Both the position numbers and the translations under genes were made by a program. This document shows positions 1 through 8,463 of a stretch of 33,886 nucleotides of DNA, one piece after another (position 1 is the first letter of the stretch; each line of letters starts with the position of its first letter). Source of the stretch: Mycobacterium asiaticum (lineage in GTDB: Bacteria; Actinomycetota; Actinomycetes; Mycobacteriales; Mycobacteriaceae); NCBI RefSeq assembly GCF_001673315.1, contig NZ_LZLQ01000003.1, positions 1-33,886 on the forward strand, written 5' to 3'. The notes beneath the pieces were generated by a model. It made no database searches, had not been told where the DNA came from, and was given only the letters and a program-made list of their open reading frames with translations.

Positions 1-330
1 CGACAGCTAGCCGGTGGGACGTCTAGGACGCCCGCTCCAGGGCGGGCGAGTGTGCATCTCACGACGCTTCGCCGGCGTGTCGCGTCGTAAATTGCACACT
101 CGCCCGACAGCTAGCCGGTGGGACGTCTAGGACGCCCGCTCCAGGGCGCGCGAGTGTGCATCTCACGACGCTTCGCCGGCGTGTCGCGTCGTAAATTGCA
201 CACTCGCCCGACAGCTAGCCGGTGGGACGTCTAGGACGCCCGCTCCAGGGCGCGCGAGTGTGCATCTCACGACGCTTCGCCGGCGTGTCGCGTCGTAAAT
301 TGCACACTCGCCCGACAGCTAGCCGGTGGG
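1..330. repeat. Three tandem 104-bp hairpin units plus an 18-bp partial fourth copy
   Basis: Units start at 1, 105 and 209, and an 18-bp partial copy starts at 313. Units 2 and 3 are identical; unit 1 differs by G instead of C at position 45. Each unit holds a long imperfect inverted repeat: in unit 3, 254-275 pairs with 290-311 (11 bp, a 5-nt stretch with three mismatches, then 7 bp) around a 14-nt loop. The partial copy holds the last three codons and the stop of the neighbouring minus-strand gene, so the duplicated unit includes that gene's 3' end. The array starts at the window edge, so it may continue leftward. Lying just downstream of that gene, the hairpins could act as stacked terminators. 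No gene is seen in 1-318. Confidence 0.93.
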
Positions 331-1311
331 CACGACGTCGGGCGCATCCTCGATGTCACCGGTCTCGCCAGCGGCAAGCGCTCGCCGCCCGAAGTAGCCA
401 ATGTAGGAGAGGAACGCCACTTCGGCGAGGACGCCAATAGCGATGCGGGCGAAGGTCGGTAGCGGCGACGGTGTCACCATGGCTTCGATCAGGCCGGATA
501 CCAGCAACACACCGACCAGTCCGATGGCGACCGAAACGACGCCGCGCCCCTCTTCGGCCAGCACCTGGCCCCGCGGCCGCTCCCCCGGGGAAATCACCGA
601 CCAGCCCAGCCGCATCCCGATCGCGGCGGCAAGGAACACCGCTGTCAGTTCCAGCAACCCGTGCGGCAGCAGCAGACCCAGCAGCAGACCACCCTTGCCC
701 GCCTGGAACATCAGGCCGGCGATCACTCCCACATTGGCGGCGTTCTGGAAGAGCACGAACGGTATCGGTAGGCCCAATACGACCGACATGGCAATGCACT
801 TCGCGGCCACCCACGAGTTGTTCACCCACACTTGCAGCGCGAACGCTGCCGCCGGGTGCTCGCTGTAATAGGACTCGACGTCGTGGTTGACCAGCTCGTC
901 GATGTCCGCCGGGGTTCCGATTACCGACTGCACCTCCGGACTGCCGGCCACCCAGAACGCCATGACCACCACGACGACGAAGAACGCTACGGCCGTGGCC
1001 AGCCACCAGCGCCAGGCACGGTAGGCGACCACCGGAAACGACACCGTCCAGAACCGGATGAAGGTACTGGTCAGCGGGGCGTGCGCGCCGGTGACAGCGG
1101 ACCGTGCGCGTGCAACGAGACTCGAGAGCCGGCCGGTTACCTGCGAGTCGTTCGACACCGACCGCAGCATCGACAGGTGCGTGGACACCCGTTGATAAAG
1201 CTCGACGAGTTCGTCGATCTCAGCACCCGTCAGTGAACGGCGCTTCTTGATCAACTGGTCGAGCCGGTCCCACGTGCTGCGGTGGGTGAGCAGGAACGCG
1301 TCGACGTCCAC
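319..1311 (-). CDS. SpoIIM (stage II sporulation protein M) family integral membrane protein
   Basis: This 330-residue protein has a charged, soluble N-terminus of about 100 residues. Several hydrophobic spans follow, starting near WWLATAVAFFVVVVVMAFWV, with further ones around residues 170-205, 210-240, 260-285 and 290-310. The motif LPHGLLEL is typical of the SpoIIM/DUF95 family. Mycobacteria do not sporulate; the family role here is unknown. The start is GTG at 1309-1311, 53 bp from the divergent RDD gene. The order SpoIIM/RDD matches Rv3694c/Rv3695 of M. tuberculosis (recalled). Its last codons and stop lie inside the 104-bp repeat, so the array grew at its 3' end without breaking the frame. 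Confidence 0.88.
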   Translation of the reverse strand: MDVDAFLLTHRSTWDRLDQLIKKRRSLTGAEIDELVELYQRVSTHLSMLRSVSNDSQVTGRLSSLVARARSAVTGAHAPLTSTFIRFWTVSFPVVAYRAWRWWLATAVAFFVVVVVMAFWVAGSPEVQSVIGTPADIDELVNHDVESYYSEHPAAAFALQVWVNNSWVAAKCIAMSVVLGLPIPFVLFQNAANVGVIAGLMFQAGKGGLLLGLLLPHGLLELTAVFLAAAIGMRLGWSVISPGERPRGQVLAEEGRGVVSVAIGLVGVLLVSGLIEAMVTPSPLPTFARIAIGVLAEVAFLSYIGYFGRRALAAGETGDIEDAPDVVPTG

Positions 1312-1364
1312 GACCGCAGCCTACCCAGCGGCAACCGGGGCCCAGTGGCTGTACCGTTCCCCGT

Positions 1365-2252
1365 ATGTCTGAGGTGGTAACCGGGGACGCCGTGGTGCTC
1401 GATGTTCAGATCGCCCAGTTACCGGTTCGTGCGCTGAGCGCGATCATCGACATCACTTTGATCTTCGTCGTCTACATCGTTGGCCTGATGTTGTGGGCGG
1501 CGTCCCTGTCCCAGTTCGACGAGGCTCTGACGGTCGCGTTCTTGATCATCTTCACCGTGCTGGCGATGGTCGGCTATCCAATCGTCATCGAGACCGCGAC
1601 CCGGGGACGCTCGGTGGGCAAGATGGTGATGGGGCTACGTGTGGTGTCGGATGACGGAGGGCCAGAACGCTTCCGCCAGGCCGTATTTCGCGCTCTGGCG
1701 TCGGTCGTGGAGATTTGGATGCTGGTCGGCAGCCCGGCGGTGATCTGCAGTGTGTTGTCGCCGAAGGCCAAACGGGTGGGCGATATTTTCGCCGGCACCG
1801 TCGTGGTCAGCGAGCGCGGTCCCCGGTTGGGGCCGCCGCCGATGATGCCGCCGCCGCTGGCAGGGTGGGCAGCGTCCCTGCAGCTGTCCGGGCTTACCGC
1901 GGGCCAGGCCGAAGTGGCCCGCCAGTTCCTTTCTCGGGCAATGCAACTCGATCCGACCCTGCGAGATCAGATGGCTTACCGGATCGCCAGCGATGTGGTC
2001 TCGCGCATCGCCCCTCCCCCGCCACCGGGCGTACCCCCGCAACTCATTCTGGCCGCGGTGCTTGCCGAACGGCACCGCCGCGAGCTGGCCAGGCTGCATT
2101 CGAGCGCTCCTGCCCATCCGGGTCCGCCGCCCCCCGGCTGGCCGCCGGCGCCCTCCGCAGTTCCGCCAGTCGCCTGGACGCCACGAGCACCGGCACCGGA
2201 GCCGGAGCCGACGCAGTCGGCCGATCACGGGGGATTCGCACCGCCGAGTTGA
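1365..2252 (+). CDS. RDD-family membrane protein with Pro-rich cytoplasmic tail
   Basis: This 295-residue protein starts at ATG 1365. Residues about 20-140 form an RDD domain. The first membrane span begins RALSAIIDITLIFVVYIVG and carries the Arg and Asp of the family signature; a second span is near residues 50-75. The motif TRGRSVGKMVMGLRVV is the usual loop preceding the third conserved segment. After about residue 150 the chain is soluble, with a helical stretch (residues 165-245) and a tail rich in Pro and Ala. The function of RDD proteins in mycobacteria is not established. Its TGA is back to back with the stop of the next, convergent gene: the palindrome TGATCA at 2250-2255 supplies both stops. 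Confidence 0.87.
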   Translation: MSEVVTGDAVVLDVQIAQLPVRALSAIIDITLIFVVYIVGLMLWAASLSQFDEALTVAFLIIFTVLAMVGYPIVIETATRGRSVGKMVMGLRVVSDDGGPERFRQAVFRALASVVEIWMLVGSPAVICSVLSPKAKRVGDIFAGTVVVSERGPRLGPPPMMPPPLAGWAASLQLSGLTAGQAEVARQFLSRAMQLDPTLRDQMAYRIASDVVSRIAPPPPPGVPPQLILAAVLAERHRRELARLHSSAPAHPGPPPPGWPPAPSAVPPVAWTPRAPAPEPEPTQSADHGGFAPPS

Positions 2253-2630
2253 TCACCGGGGGACGCTGGCCGCCAGGATGGCGACATCGGCCACCAGTAG
2301 GACTAGTCCAACGACTGGCACCAGGAAACCGACCCGCCGCTTGGCGGTGAAGACCGACGCGACGATGACGAGCAGCGCCACCACCGGCGGGCCGTAGAAC
2401 AAGACGTCGAAATTGATGCCAAGCCCGAGGTTGGGGCATTGGCTCTGCGTACAGGAGTCGGTGCTCATCACTGCCCCGAGCGCAAACAGCATCACTATCG
2501 CCGCTCCCGGCACGGTCAGCAGCGCCAGCACCCAGTTGACCCGGGCACGCGCCGCGCCGTCGCCTCCGACCGACCCGGCGCCGCTACCAGGACCGGAAGC
2601 CATGGTCAGGTCACGGTTGTCGCCGTTCAT
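2253..2630 (-). CDS. Small hypothetical membrane protein (three predicted spans)
   Basis: The product is 125 residues. The N-terminal 30 residues are Gly/Ala-rich and polar. Three hydrophobic segments follow, near residues 33-53, 78-94 and 99-121. The loop between the first two has Cys-x4-Cys (TDSCTQSQCPNLG), presumably on the outer face, where a disulfide is possible. I recognise no family. It ends exactly where the RDD gene ends and is divergent from the PadR regulator, with 129 bp between starts. That shared promoter region contains the AT-rich dyad listed separately, so this gene is a candidate PadR target. ATG at 2628-2630 is the start; another ATG lies nine codons inside. Confidence 0.7.
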   Translation of the reverse strand: MNGDNRDLTMASGPGSGAGSVGGDGAARARVNWVLALLTVPGAAIVMLFALGAVMSTDSCTQSQCPNLGLGINFDVLFYGPPVVALLVIVASVFTAKRRVGFLVPVVGLVLLVADVAILAASVPR

Positions 2631-2690
2631 GCGTCAGGTGCTACCCAGCGTCGGGCGGTTGCAAACGGGTCGGGAGGCAGCGAAACATTG

Positions 2691-2733
2691 CGATACGTAC
2701 GCTCGACGATATATCGTGATGCGTAGCGATATA
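2691..2733. promoter_or_regulatory. AT-rich dyad, probable PadR operator and promoter
   Basis: A perfect 12-bp palindrome, acgatatatcgt, lies at 2706-2717 and is flanked by related half-sites: gcgatac at 2690-2696 and gcgatata at 2726-2733. It sits 42 bp before the PadR start in a GC-rich genome, and it faces the divergent membrane gene as well. PadR-type repressors commonly bind such dyads in their own promoters. The assignment to this PadR is inference from position. Confidence 0.5.
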
Positions 2734-2759
2734 CCTACTCCTTCAGACGAAAGACAGAC

Positions 2760-3479
2760 ATGAACCTCCCTTTCACTCCCCCAGACGGTCCCTTTGGACC
2801 ACGGCCGGGATTCGGCTTCGCTGCCGGACCAGGCCCCGTTCAGCGGCGTGCGCTGCACGGCGCTCGGCGACAGGCACGGCGAGAATTCTTCGACCAAATG
2901 CGCGGCCACGCCGCTGACCACGAAGGACCGCTGGGTTTCGGTCCCGGCGGCCCCGGTTTCGGGCCTGGTTTCGGGCCCGGGTTCGGACCGGGCTTCGGCT
3001 TCGGTGCGGGCGGCCGGCGCGGCGGCGGACGCCGGGGCGGGCGCGGTAGGCGCGGCGACGTGCGGGCGGCGATTCTGACCTTGCTGCGTGAACGTCCGAT
3101 GCACGGGTACGAGATGATCCAGGAAATCGCCGAACGCAGCGACGGCATCTGGAAGCCCAGCCCCGGGTCGGTGTACCCGACATTGCAGCTACTCGCCGAC
3201 GAAGGCCTGATCGCCGCCAACGACACCGACGGCAGCAAGAAATTGTTCGAGCTGACCGACGACGGACGTGCCGCCGCCGAACAGGTGTCCACCCCGCCTT
3301 GGCAGGAGATTGCCGATGGCGTGGATCCGGGTCACATCACTCTCCGGACCGCCGCGCGCCAATTGTTCGGCGCGGTTGCCCAGTCAGCCCACGCGGCCAG
3401 CCCTGAGCAGCAACAACGCATCACCGATGTGCTCAACAAAGCGCGTCGGGAGATTTATGGGATCCTCGGCGAGGACTGA
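2760..3479 (+). CDS. PadR-family transcriptional regulator with low-complexity GF/RGG N-terminus
   Basis: The protein has 239 residues. Residues about 100-175 form the PadR winged-helix domain: a first helix starting RAAILTLLRERPMHGYEM, the recognition segment SPGSVYPTLQLLADEGLI, and the wing KKLFELTDDG. A C-terminal helical dimerisation region follows (about 180-239). The first 100 residues are unusual. They contain repeated Gly-Phe-Gly-Pro units (about residues 59-82), then an Arg/Gly stretch (RRGGGRRGGRGRRG) directly before the DNA-binding domain. The ATG at 2760 is preceded by GAAAG. PadR proteins are usually ligand-responsive repressors; the ligand is unknown. An AT-rich dyad upstream suggests autoregulation. 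Its terminator region is probably the palindrome at 3520-3561. Confidence 0.88.
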   Translation: MNLPFTPPDGPFGPRPGFGFAAGPGPVQRRALHGARRQARREFFDQMRGHAADHEGPLGFGPGGPGFGPGFGPGFGPGFGFGAGGRRGGGRRGGRGRRGDVRAAILTLLRERPMHGYEMIQEIAERSDGIWKPSPGSVYPTLQLLADEGLIAANDTDGSKKLFELTDDGRAAAEQVSTPPWQEIADGVDPGHITLRTAARQLFGAVAQSAHAASPEQQQRITDVLNKARREIYGILGED

Positions 3480-3519
3480 GCGCCCGCCGGCCCAGGCTCC
3501 CCGCCCACGCAGCCGTGAA

Positions 3520-3561
3520 CGTGCACAGATGAACGGCGCCGCGCTCGGCAATCTGTGCACG
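3520..3561. terminator. 11-bp perfect palindrome between convergent genes
   Basis: Positions 3520-3530 (cgtgcacagat) pair perfectly with 3551-3561, leaving a 20-nt GC-rich loop. It lies between the PadR stop and the glpK stop, so it could terminate transcription from both sides. There is no T-run. The arm tgcacgctcgcc at 3555-3566 resembles tgcacactcgcc of the 104-bp units at the left end of the window, so it may belong to the same intergenic repeat family. Confidence 0.5.
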
Positions 3562-3575
3562 CTCGCCGAAACGAC

Positions 3576-3650
3576 GGGCGCCGCAACGATGAGCGCCGCA
3601 CTATGGCGCGCCGCACGATCGGGCGCCGAACGATCGGGCGCCGAACGATC
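3576..3650. repeat. Five degenerate 15-bp tandem units
   Basis: Units begin at 3576, 3591, 3606, 3621 and 3636. The last two are identical (gggcgccgaacgatc). The array ends 10 bp from the glpK stop. Each unit contains the palindrome ggcgcc or a variant. The 15-bp period keeps a frame open (RRTIG repeats), but nothing suggests translation. Confidence 0.75.
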
Positions 3651-3659
3651 CAGAAAGGC

Positions 3660-5177
3660 CTACGACACGTCCACCCAATCCAGGGTCCGCTCTACGGCCT
3701 TACGCCAACCGGCATAACCTTCGGCGCGCTGATCGTCGTCCCAGTTCGGCGTCCAACGCTTGTCCTCGTGCCAATTGGCGCGCAGGTCATCGGGGCCGTC
3801 CCAGAAGCCGACCGCCAGACCCGCCGCGTAGGCAGCACCCAACGCGGTCGTCTCGGCGACCACCGGCCGCACCACGTCCACACCCAGCACATCGGCCTGG
3901 ATCTGCATGCACAGATCGTTGCCGGTGATGCCCCCGTCGACCTTCAACACCTCGAGGCGCACACCGGAGTCCGCTTTCATGGCATCGACCACGTCGCGGC
4001 TCTGATAGCAGATCGCTTCGAGCGTGGCGCGGGCCAGGTGAGCGTTGGTGTTGAACCGCGACAGTCCGACGATCGCCCCGCGGGCATCGGACCGCCAGTA
4101 CGGCGCGAAGAGTCCCGAGAACGCCGGCACGAAATACACCCCACCGTTGTCGGCAACCTGGCGAGCCAGCGACTCGCTCTGCGCGGCACCGCTGATGATG
4201 CCCAGCTGGTCGCGCAGCCACTGCACCGCAGAACCGGTCACCGCGATCGAACCTTCCAGCGCGTAGACCGGTTTGGCGTCGCCGAACTGGTAGCAGACCG
4301 TGGTCAGCAGGCCATTGTCGGATCGCACGATCGTCTCGCCGGTATTCAGCAGCAGGAAGTTGCCGGTGCCGTAGGTGTTCTTCGCTTCCCCCGCGTCCAA
4401 GCACACCTGGCCGACCATCGCCGCGTGCTGATCACCGAGGACACCGGTGATCGGCACCTCGATGCCAACAGGACCGGCGTCGGAGGTGACGCCGTACGGC
4501 TCGACCGGAGCGGAGGGTTTGATCGTCGGCAGCATCGCTCGCGGAATGGAAAAGAACGAGAGCAGTTCATCGTCCCAGTCCAACGTCTCCAGGTTCATCA
4601 GCATGGTCCGGCTGGCATTGGTCACATCGGTGACGTGCTCGCCGCCGCGCGCACCGCCGGTGAGATTCCACAACACCCAGCTGTCGGCGGTGCCGAACAG
4701 TGCGTCGCCCCGTTCGGCATCCGCACGCAACCCGTCGACGTTTTCCAGAATCCACTGCAGCTTGCCGGCGGAGAAATAAGTGGCCGGGGGTAAACCCGCC
4801 TTGCGCCGGATGACGTCGCCGCGTCCGTCCCGATCCAGCGCTGAGGCGATGCGGTCAGTCCGGGTGTCCTGCCAGACGATCGCGTTGTAATACGGCCGCC
4901 CGGTGTTCTTGTTCCACACCAATGTCGTCTCGCGCTGGTTCGTAATTCCCAATGCCGCAATGTCTTTCGCCGAGATGTTGCTGGCGTTCAACACCGACAT
5001 CAGCACCGAAACCGTGCGCTCCCAGATTTCCACCGGGTTGTGCTCGACCCAGCCGGCGCGGGGCAGGATCTGGTCATGCTCGAGTTGGTGTCGAGCCACC
5101 TCGGCGCCATCGTGGTTGAAGATCATGGCGCGGGTACTGGTAGTGCCCTGATCGATGGCGGCAACGAATTCGGCCAA
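3660..5177 (-). CDS. glpK: Glycerol kinase
   Basis: GlpK phosphorylates glycerol to sn-glycerol 3-phosphate with ATP, feeding glycolysis and lipid synthesis. The FGGY kinase fold is clear: [15 protein letters not shown] at the N-terminus (phosphate-1 loop), [25 protein letters not shown], the adenosine-binding GTGNFLL segment, and [11 protein letters not shown] near the C-terminus. At 505 residues it has the family length. The frame stays open far upstream, but family similarity begins at FVAAIDQG. The best start is TTG at 5175-5177, placed five bases after a strong AGGAG; there is no ATG or GTG in frame nearby. It is divergent from a methyltransferase gene 44 bp away. Corresponds to Rv3696c. 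Confidence 0.95.
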   Translation of the reverse strand: MAEFVAAIDQGTTSTRAMIFNHDGAEVARHQLEHDQILPRAGWVEHNPVEIWERTVSVLMSVLNASNISAKDIAALGITNQRETTLVWNKNTGRPYYNAIVWQDTRTDRIASALDRDGRGDVIRRKAGLPPATYFSAGKLQWILENVDGLRADAERGDALFGTADSWVLWNLTGGARGGEHVTDVTNASRTMLMNLETLDWDDELLSFFSIPRAMLPTIKPSAPVEPYGVTSDAGPVGIEVPITGVLGDQHAAMVGQVCLDAGEAKNTYGTGNFLLLNTGETIVRSDNGLLTTVCYQFGDAKPVYALEGSIAVTGSAVQWLRDQLGIISGAAQSESLARQVADNGGVYFVPAFSGLFAPYWRSDARGAIVGLSRFNTNAHLARATLEAICYQSRDVVDAMKADSGVRLEVLKVDGGITGNDLCMQIQADVLGVDVVRPVVAETTALGAAYAAGLAVGFWDGPDDLRANWHEDKRWTPNWDDDQRAEGYAGWRKAVERTLDWVDVS

Positions 5178-5221
5178 CTGGTCTCCTAGGGGTGACGACG
5201 GACACTCTCGTGTAATCGTCC

Positions 5222-6016
5222 ATGATTCCCTACGTGGCCGTTGACATCGACAGCATGCCGCGCGGCGGTCCCGATGCGTCGTGGCTGGACCGTCGGCTGG
5301 AGACCAAGCGACCGGAATACATCGACCGCGACGACGTGGACGCCAAGAAGCGCGCGGCGATCCGATCCCTGGACCGGGTCGGCCGACTGTTCGGGCTGCA
5401 CAAGACCATCGCCCGGATCGTGCTCGACGAAGTAGCCGATGTGCCCGATCCCAGGATCCTGGAGCTGGGATCAGGACACGGCGGGCTCGCACGGACATTG
5501 CTCGATATGCATCACAGCGCACAGGTCACGGTCTCGGACGTAGACGCCTCGCTGGTCGCGGCGATCGGCGCCGGCGCCCTCGGCTCTCATCCCCGCGCCG
5601 TCGTCCGCCAAATGGACGCAACAGCCATCGACGCCCCCGACGGCAGTTACGACCTCGCGGTTTTCGCGCTGTCATTCCATCACCTACCGCCGGCGCAGGC
5701 GTCCAGGGTGTTCGGCGAAGGCACCCGTGTCGCGAACAAGCTGGTGATCGTCGATCTGCCCCGGCCACCGTCCGTGTTGCATCTGGCCCGATTAGCTCAG
5801 ATGCTGCCGCTGGCGATGTTCCCCATGCCCCACGACGGGATCATCAGTTCGCTGCGGTCCTACAGCCGCTCGGCGTTGTTGGCGTTGGCTGAACACGCCG
5901 ACCCGGCGATCAACGTGGATCTGCGCGGCGGCACGGGTTTCAACAGGTCGCTACGCCCGTTGCCACAGATCGCGGTGGCAGCCCGTAGTGATCGCGAGCG
6001 CGACGCAGCCGGGTGA
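5222..6016 (+). CDS. Class I SAM-dependent methyltransferase
   Basis: This 264-residue protein has motif I as [12 protein letters not shown] (about residues 80-91), the acidic end of beta 2 as VSDVD, a motif-II-like [22 protein letters not shown], and a post-motif segment beginning [11 protein letters not shown]. This is the Methyltransf_11/25 fold. The FHHLP segment is common in small-molecule methyltransferases, but no substrate can be read from the sequence. ATG 5222 is the first start; ATG 5255 (Met12) would still leave the domain whole. There is no obvious counterpart in the M. tuberculosis order as I recall it. Confidence 0.8.
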   Translation: MIPYVAVDIDSMPRGGPDASWLDRRLETKRPEYIDRDDVDAKKRAAIRSLDRVGRLFGLHKTIARIVLDEVADVPDPRILELGSGHGGLARTLLDMHHSAQVTVSDVDASLVAAIGAGALGSHPRAVVRQMDATAIDAPDGSYDLAVFALSFHHLPPAQASRVFGEGTRVANKLVIVDLPRPPSVLHLARLAQMLPLAMFPMPHDGIISSLRSYSRSALLALAEHADPAINVDLRGGTGFNRSLRPLPQIAVAARSDRERDAAG

Positions 6017-6076
6017 AGCGGGCCGCCACCATCTGGCAGGTTGCGCGTCGCTCGGTAAACCTGTTGCATCGGTGCT

Positions 6077-7549
6077 GTGGGCGAAGAAGTAAAGCGCACC
6101 ACGTATAACCGCACACAACAGCGGGAATACCGGCGCAAAGTGCAGGTGTGCCTGGACGTTTTCGAGTCGATGCTGACCCAGACCCGCTTCGACTCCGAAC
6201 GCCCGCTCACCGGCATGGAAATCGAGTGCAACCTCGTCGACGCCGACTACCAGCCCGCCATGTCCAATCGGTTCGTGCTGGAGGCCATCGCCGACCCGGC
6301 CTATCAGACCGAATTGGGCGCGTACAACATCGAATTCAACGTCCCGCCGCGCCCGCTGCCGGGCCACACCGGGTTGGATCTGGAGAAAGAGGTGCGGGCC
6401 AGCCTCAACGACGCGGAACTCAAAGCCAATTCCAGCGGCTCCCACATCGTAATGATCGGCATCCTGCCCACCTTGATGCCCAAGCACCTGATCGAGGGCT
6501 GGATGAGCGAGTCCACCCGGTACCGGGCTCTTAACAACTCGATCTCCAACGCCCGCGGCGAGGACATATCGATCGACATCGCCGGCCCGGAACCGCTGAG
6601 CTGGCAGGCTCCGTCGATTGCTCCCGAATCCGCTTGCACCAGTATGCAATTGCATTTGCAACTGGACCCGGACGACTTCGCTGCGAACTGGAACGCCGCC
6701 CAAGCCCTGGCCGGCCCGCAACTGGCACTAGCGGCGAATTCGCCCTATTTCTTCGGTCATCGACTCTGGTCGGAGACGCGCATCGAATTGTTCGCTCAGT
6801 CCACCGATACCCGTTCCGAAGAGCTGAAACGCCAGGGCGTGCGACCGCGCGTGTGGTTCGGTGAGCGCTGGATCACCTCGGTGGTGGATCTGTTCGGGGA
6901 AAATGTTCGCTATTTCCCTTCCCTGCTGCCGGAGCTCTCCGACGAGGATCCGGTTGCCGAACTGGCCGCCGGTCGAGCGCCGGTGTTATCAGAGCTACGC
7001 CTGCACAACGGCACGGTGTACCGATGGAATCGACCCGTGTACGACGTCACCGATGGACGCCCACACCTGCGCCTGGAGAACCGCGTCTTACCGGCCGGAC
7101 CGAGTGTTGTTGACATGCTTGCCAATTCGGCCTTTTACTACGGCATGTTGCGCACTCTCTCCGAAGCCGAGCACCCCGTTTGGTCCGAGATGGATTTCGC
7201 GCTGGCACACCGGAATTTCCTGGAGGCGGCCCAGCAGGGCATGGAGGCTCACCTGCACTGGCCGGGTCGCGGCGACGTCAGTACGCAACGGCTGGTATTG
7301 GACACGTTGTTACCGATGGCTCACGAGGGTCTGCAGCGCTGGGGTGTCGACGGTGCCGTGCGCGAACGATTTCTCGGTGTCATCGAGGGTCGCGCCAAGG
7401 CCGGTCGCAACGGCGCGACGTGGCAGGTGGCCGCCGTCACCGCGCTGGAAGAAAGCGGCATGACCCGGCCGCGCGCCCTGGCCGAGATGCTGCGAAGGTA
7501 CTGCGGGCACATGCACGCCAACGAACCGGTGCACACCTGGGATGTCTAG
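6077..7549 (+). CDS. Glutamate-cysteine ligase (GCS2)-like protein
   Basis: The protein is 490 residues from a GTG start at 6077 and corresponds to Rv3698, annotated as a conserved protein. The GCS2/carboxylate-amine-ligase fold is suggested by LTGMEIECNLVDADYQP (acidic metal-binding residues in beta 1), ELGAYNIEFNVPPRPL (second acidic strand), and LRLENRVLPAGPSVVDML late in the chain (a conserved Arg/Glu region). Its substrate is unknown. It is distinct from egtA, so the window holds two gamma-glutamyl-ligase-like enzymes. Its TAG shares the palindrome CTAG (7546-7549) with the stop of the convergent VOC gene, a 4-bp overlap. Confidence 0.83.
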   Translation: MGEEVKRTTYNRTQQREYRRKVQVCLDVFESMLTQTRFDSERPLTGMEIECNLVDADYQPAMSNRFVLEAIADPAYQTELGAYNIEFNVPPRPLPGHTGLDLEKEVRASLNDAELKANSSGSHIVMIGILPTLMPKHLIEGWMSESTRYRALNNSISNARGEDISIDIAGPEPLSWQAPSIAPESACTSMQLHLQLDPDDFAANWNAAQALAGPQLALAANSPYFFGHRLWSETRIELFAQSTDTRSEELKRQGVRPRVWFGERWITSVVDLFGENVRYFPSLLPELSDEDPVAELAAGRAPVLSELRLHNGTVYRWNRPVYDVTDGRPHLRLENRVLPAGPSVVDMLANSAFYYGMLRTLSEAEHPVWSEMDFALAHRNFLEAAQQGMEAHLHWPGRGDVSTQRLVLDTLLPMAHEGLQRWGVDGAVRERFLGVIEGRAKAGRNGATWQVAAVTALEESGMTRPRALAEMLRRYCGHMHANEPVHTWDV

Positions 7550-7965
7550 AAATCGTCCCTCAATTGAGTCAACCGGACACTGTTGCCGGAAGGGTCCCGG
7601 AATCCGCAGTCGATGCCATAAGGCATTTCGTGCGGTTCTTCGGTGAACTCCACACCGCGGGACTTCATCTCCGCAAAGGTGGCGTGGCAGTCCTCGGTGG
7701 TCAGGAACACGGTGCCGGCGAAGCCCTTGGCCATTAGTTCGGCGACCTGGTTATGGGTCACCTCGTCCATCACCGGCGGACCTGGAATTGCCATCAGCAC
7801 GAGGGACACGTCATCTTGCCCCGGTGGCCCGACCGTCAGCCACCTGAAGTCCGCTTCCGGCAGCGAAACATCCTGCCGCACTTCCATACCCACCTGCTCG
7901 GTCCAGAATTTTAGTGCGACTCCCTGATCGTGCACCCACAGATGTGCACTGGCGATCTTCATCAT
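7546..7965 (-). CDS. VOC (glyoxalase/bleomycin-resistance) family protein
   Basis: The 139-residue product is a single VOC module pair. It opens with KIASAHLWVHDQGVALKFW, continues with RWLTVGPPGQDDVSLVLM, and ends with GIDCGFRDPSGNSVRLTQ, the DPxGN strand typical of the family. VOC proteins bind a divalent metal and act as lyases, isomerases, dioxygenases or drug-binding proteins; the substrate here is unknown. The open frame runs about 140 codons upstream but loses all family character, so the MM start at 7963-7965 is chosen. It lies 10 bp downstream of an AraC gene on the same strand. This pairing suggests that the AraC protein controls it and that both form one operon. Confidence 0.88.
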   Translation of the reverse strand: MMKIASAHLWVHDQGVALKFWTEQVGMEVRQDVSLPEADFRWLTVGPPGQDDVSLVLMAIPGPPVMDEVTHNQVAELMAKGFAGTVFLTTEDCHATFAEMKSRGVEFTEEPHEMPYGIDCGFRDPSGNSVRLTQLRDDF

Positions 7966-7975
7966 GGGCACCACG

Positions 7976-8428
7976 CTACGGAGCGGCGGACCCGTCCGTC
8001 TTCTCCCCGTGTGCTGTCTTGACCCGACTGTCGGCGCACGGGCGGGTGTCCCGGGCCAGAATGCAGCTCGGCACCCGTGCATGCACCGATGCCGGCGGGA
8101 TGCTGGCTCGATAGGCAGCGGGCGGCAACCCGTAAACCCGCGCAAAGCTGGTGGTGAAAGAACCGACGCTGCGCAGACCGACCAGCACCGCGATATCGGC
8201 GACGGACCGGTCGGTGTACCGCAGCAGTGCGGCAGCACGCTCCAGGCGGCGGGTCTGCAAGTAGGAGCGCGGCGACTCACCGAAGGTGCGGGTGAACATC
8301 CGGCTGAAGTGCGCGCGCGACAGTCGCGCGGCAGCGGCCAGGTCATCGACTGTGATCGGCTCGGCATAGTGGGCGTCGACAAAGTCCTTGGCGCGTAGCA
8401 GATACCGGGCCGGCGGAACCTGCGGCAT
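7976..8428 (-). CDS. AraC-family transcriptional regulator (DNA-binding domain only)
   Basis: The protein is 150 residues and consists almost wholly of the AraC/XylS double helix-turn-helix. The first HTH is VDDLAAAARLSRAHFSRMF and the second is VADIAVLVGLRSVGSFTTSF, followed by the usual GLPPAAYR end. There is no N-terminal cupin or sensor domain, so effector sensing, if any, is elsewhere. The C-terminal 35 residues are low-complexity with two Cys. ATG 8428 starts the protein directly before the domain; the frame is open further up, but that would overlap the divergent methyltransferase start. It is divergent from that gene by 35 bp and upstream of the VOC gene in a probable two-gene operon. 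Confidence 0.87.
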   Translation of the reverse strand: MPQVPPARYLLRAKDFVDAHYAEPITVDDLAAAARLSRAHFSRMFTRTFGESPRSYLQTRRLERAAALLRYTDRSVADIAVLVGLRSVGSFTTSFARVYGLPPAAYRASIPPASVHARVPSCILARDTRPCADSRVKTAHGEKTDGSAAP

Positions 8429-8463
8429 GAGTCTCAGTATGCGGCGAGCGTACGTTGGGTCGC

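Noticed and set aside
3555..3717. Coding use of the RRTIG repeat frame next to glpK
   Set aside because: The 15-bp period makes the frame open by chance; it runs into glpK antisense.
3555..4793. 412-residue ORF on the + strand
   Set aside because: It is antisense to glpK and starts in the 15-bp repeat.
5178..5522. 115-codon N-terminal extension of glpK
   Set aside because: Arg-rich, not GlpK-like, and antisense to the methyltransferase. The TTG with AGGAG at 5177 explains the family start.
7966..8382. N-terminal extension of the VOC protein
   Set aside because: It is an out-of-frame reading of the AraC gene on the same strand.
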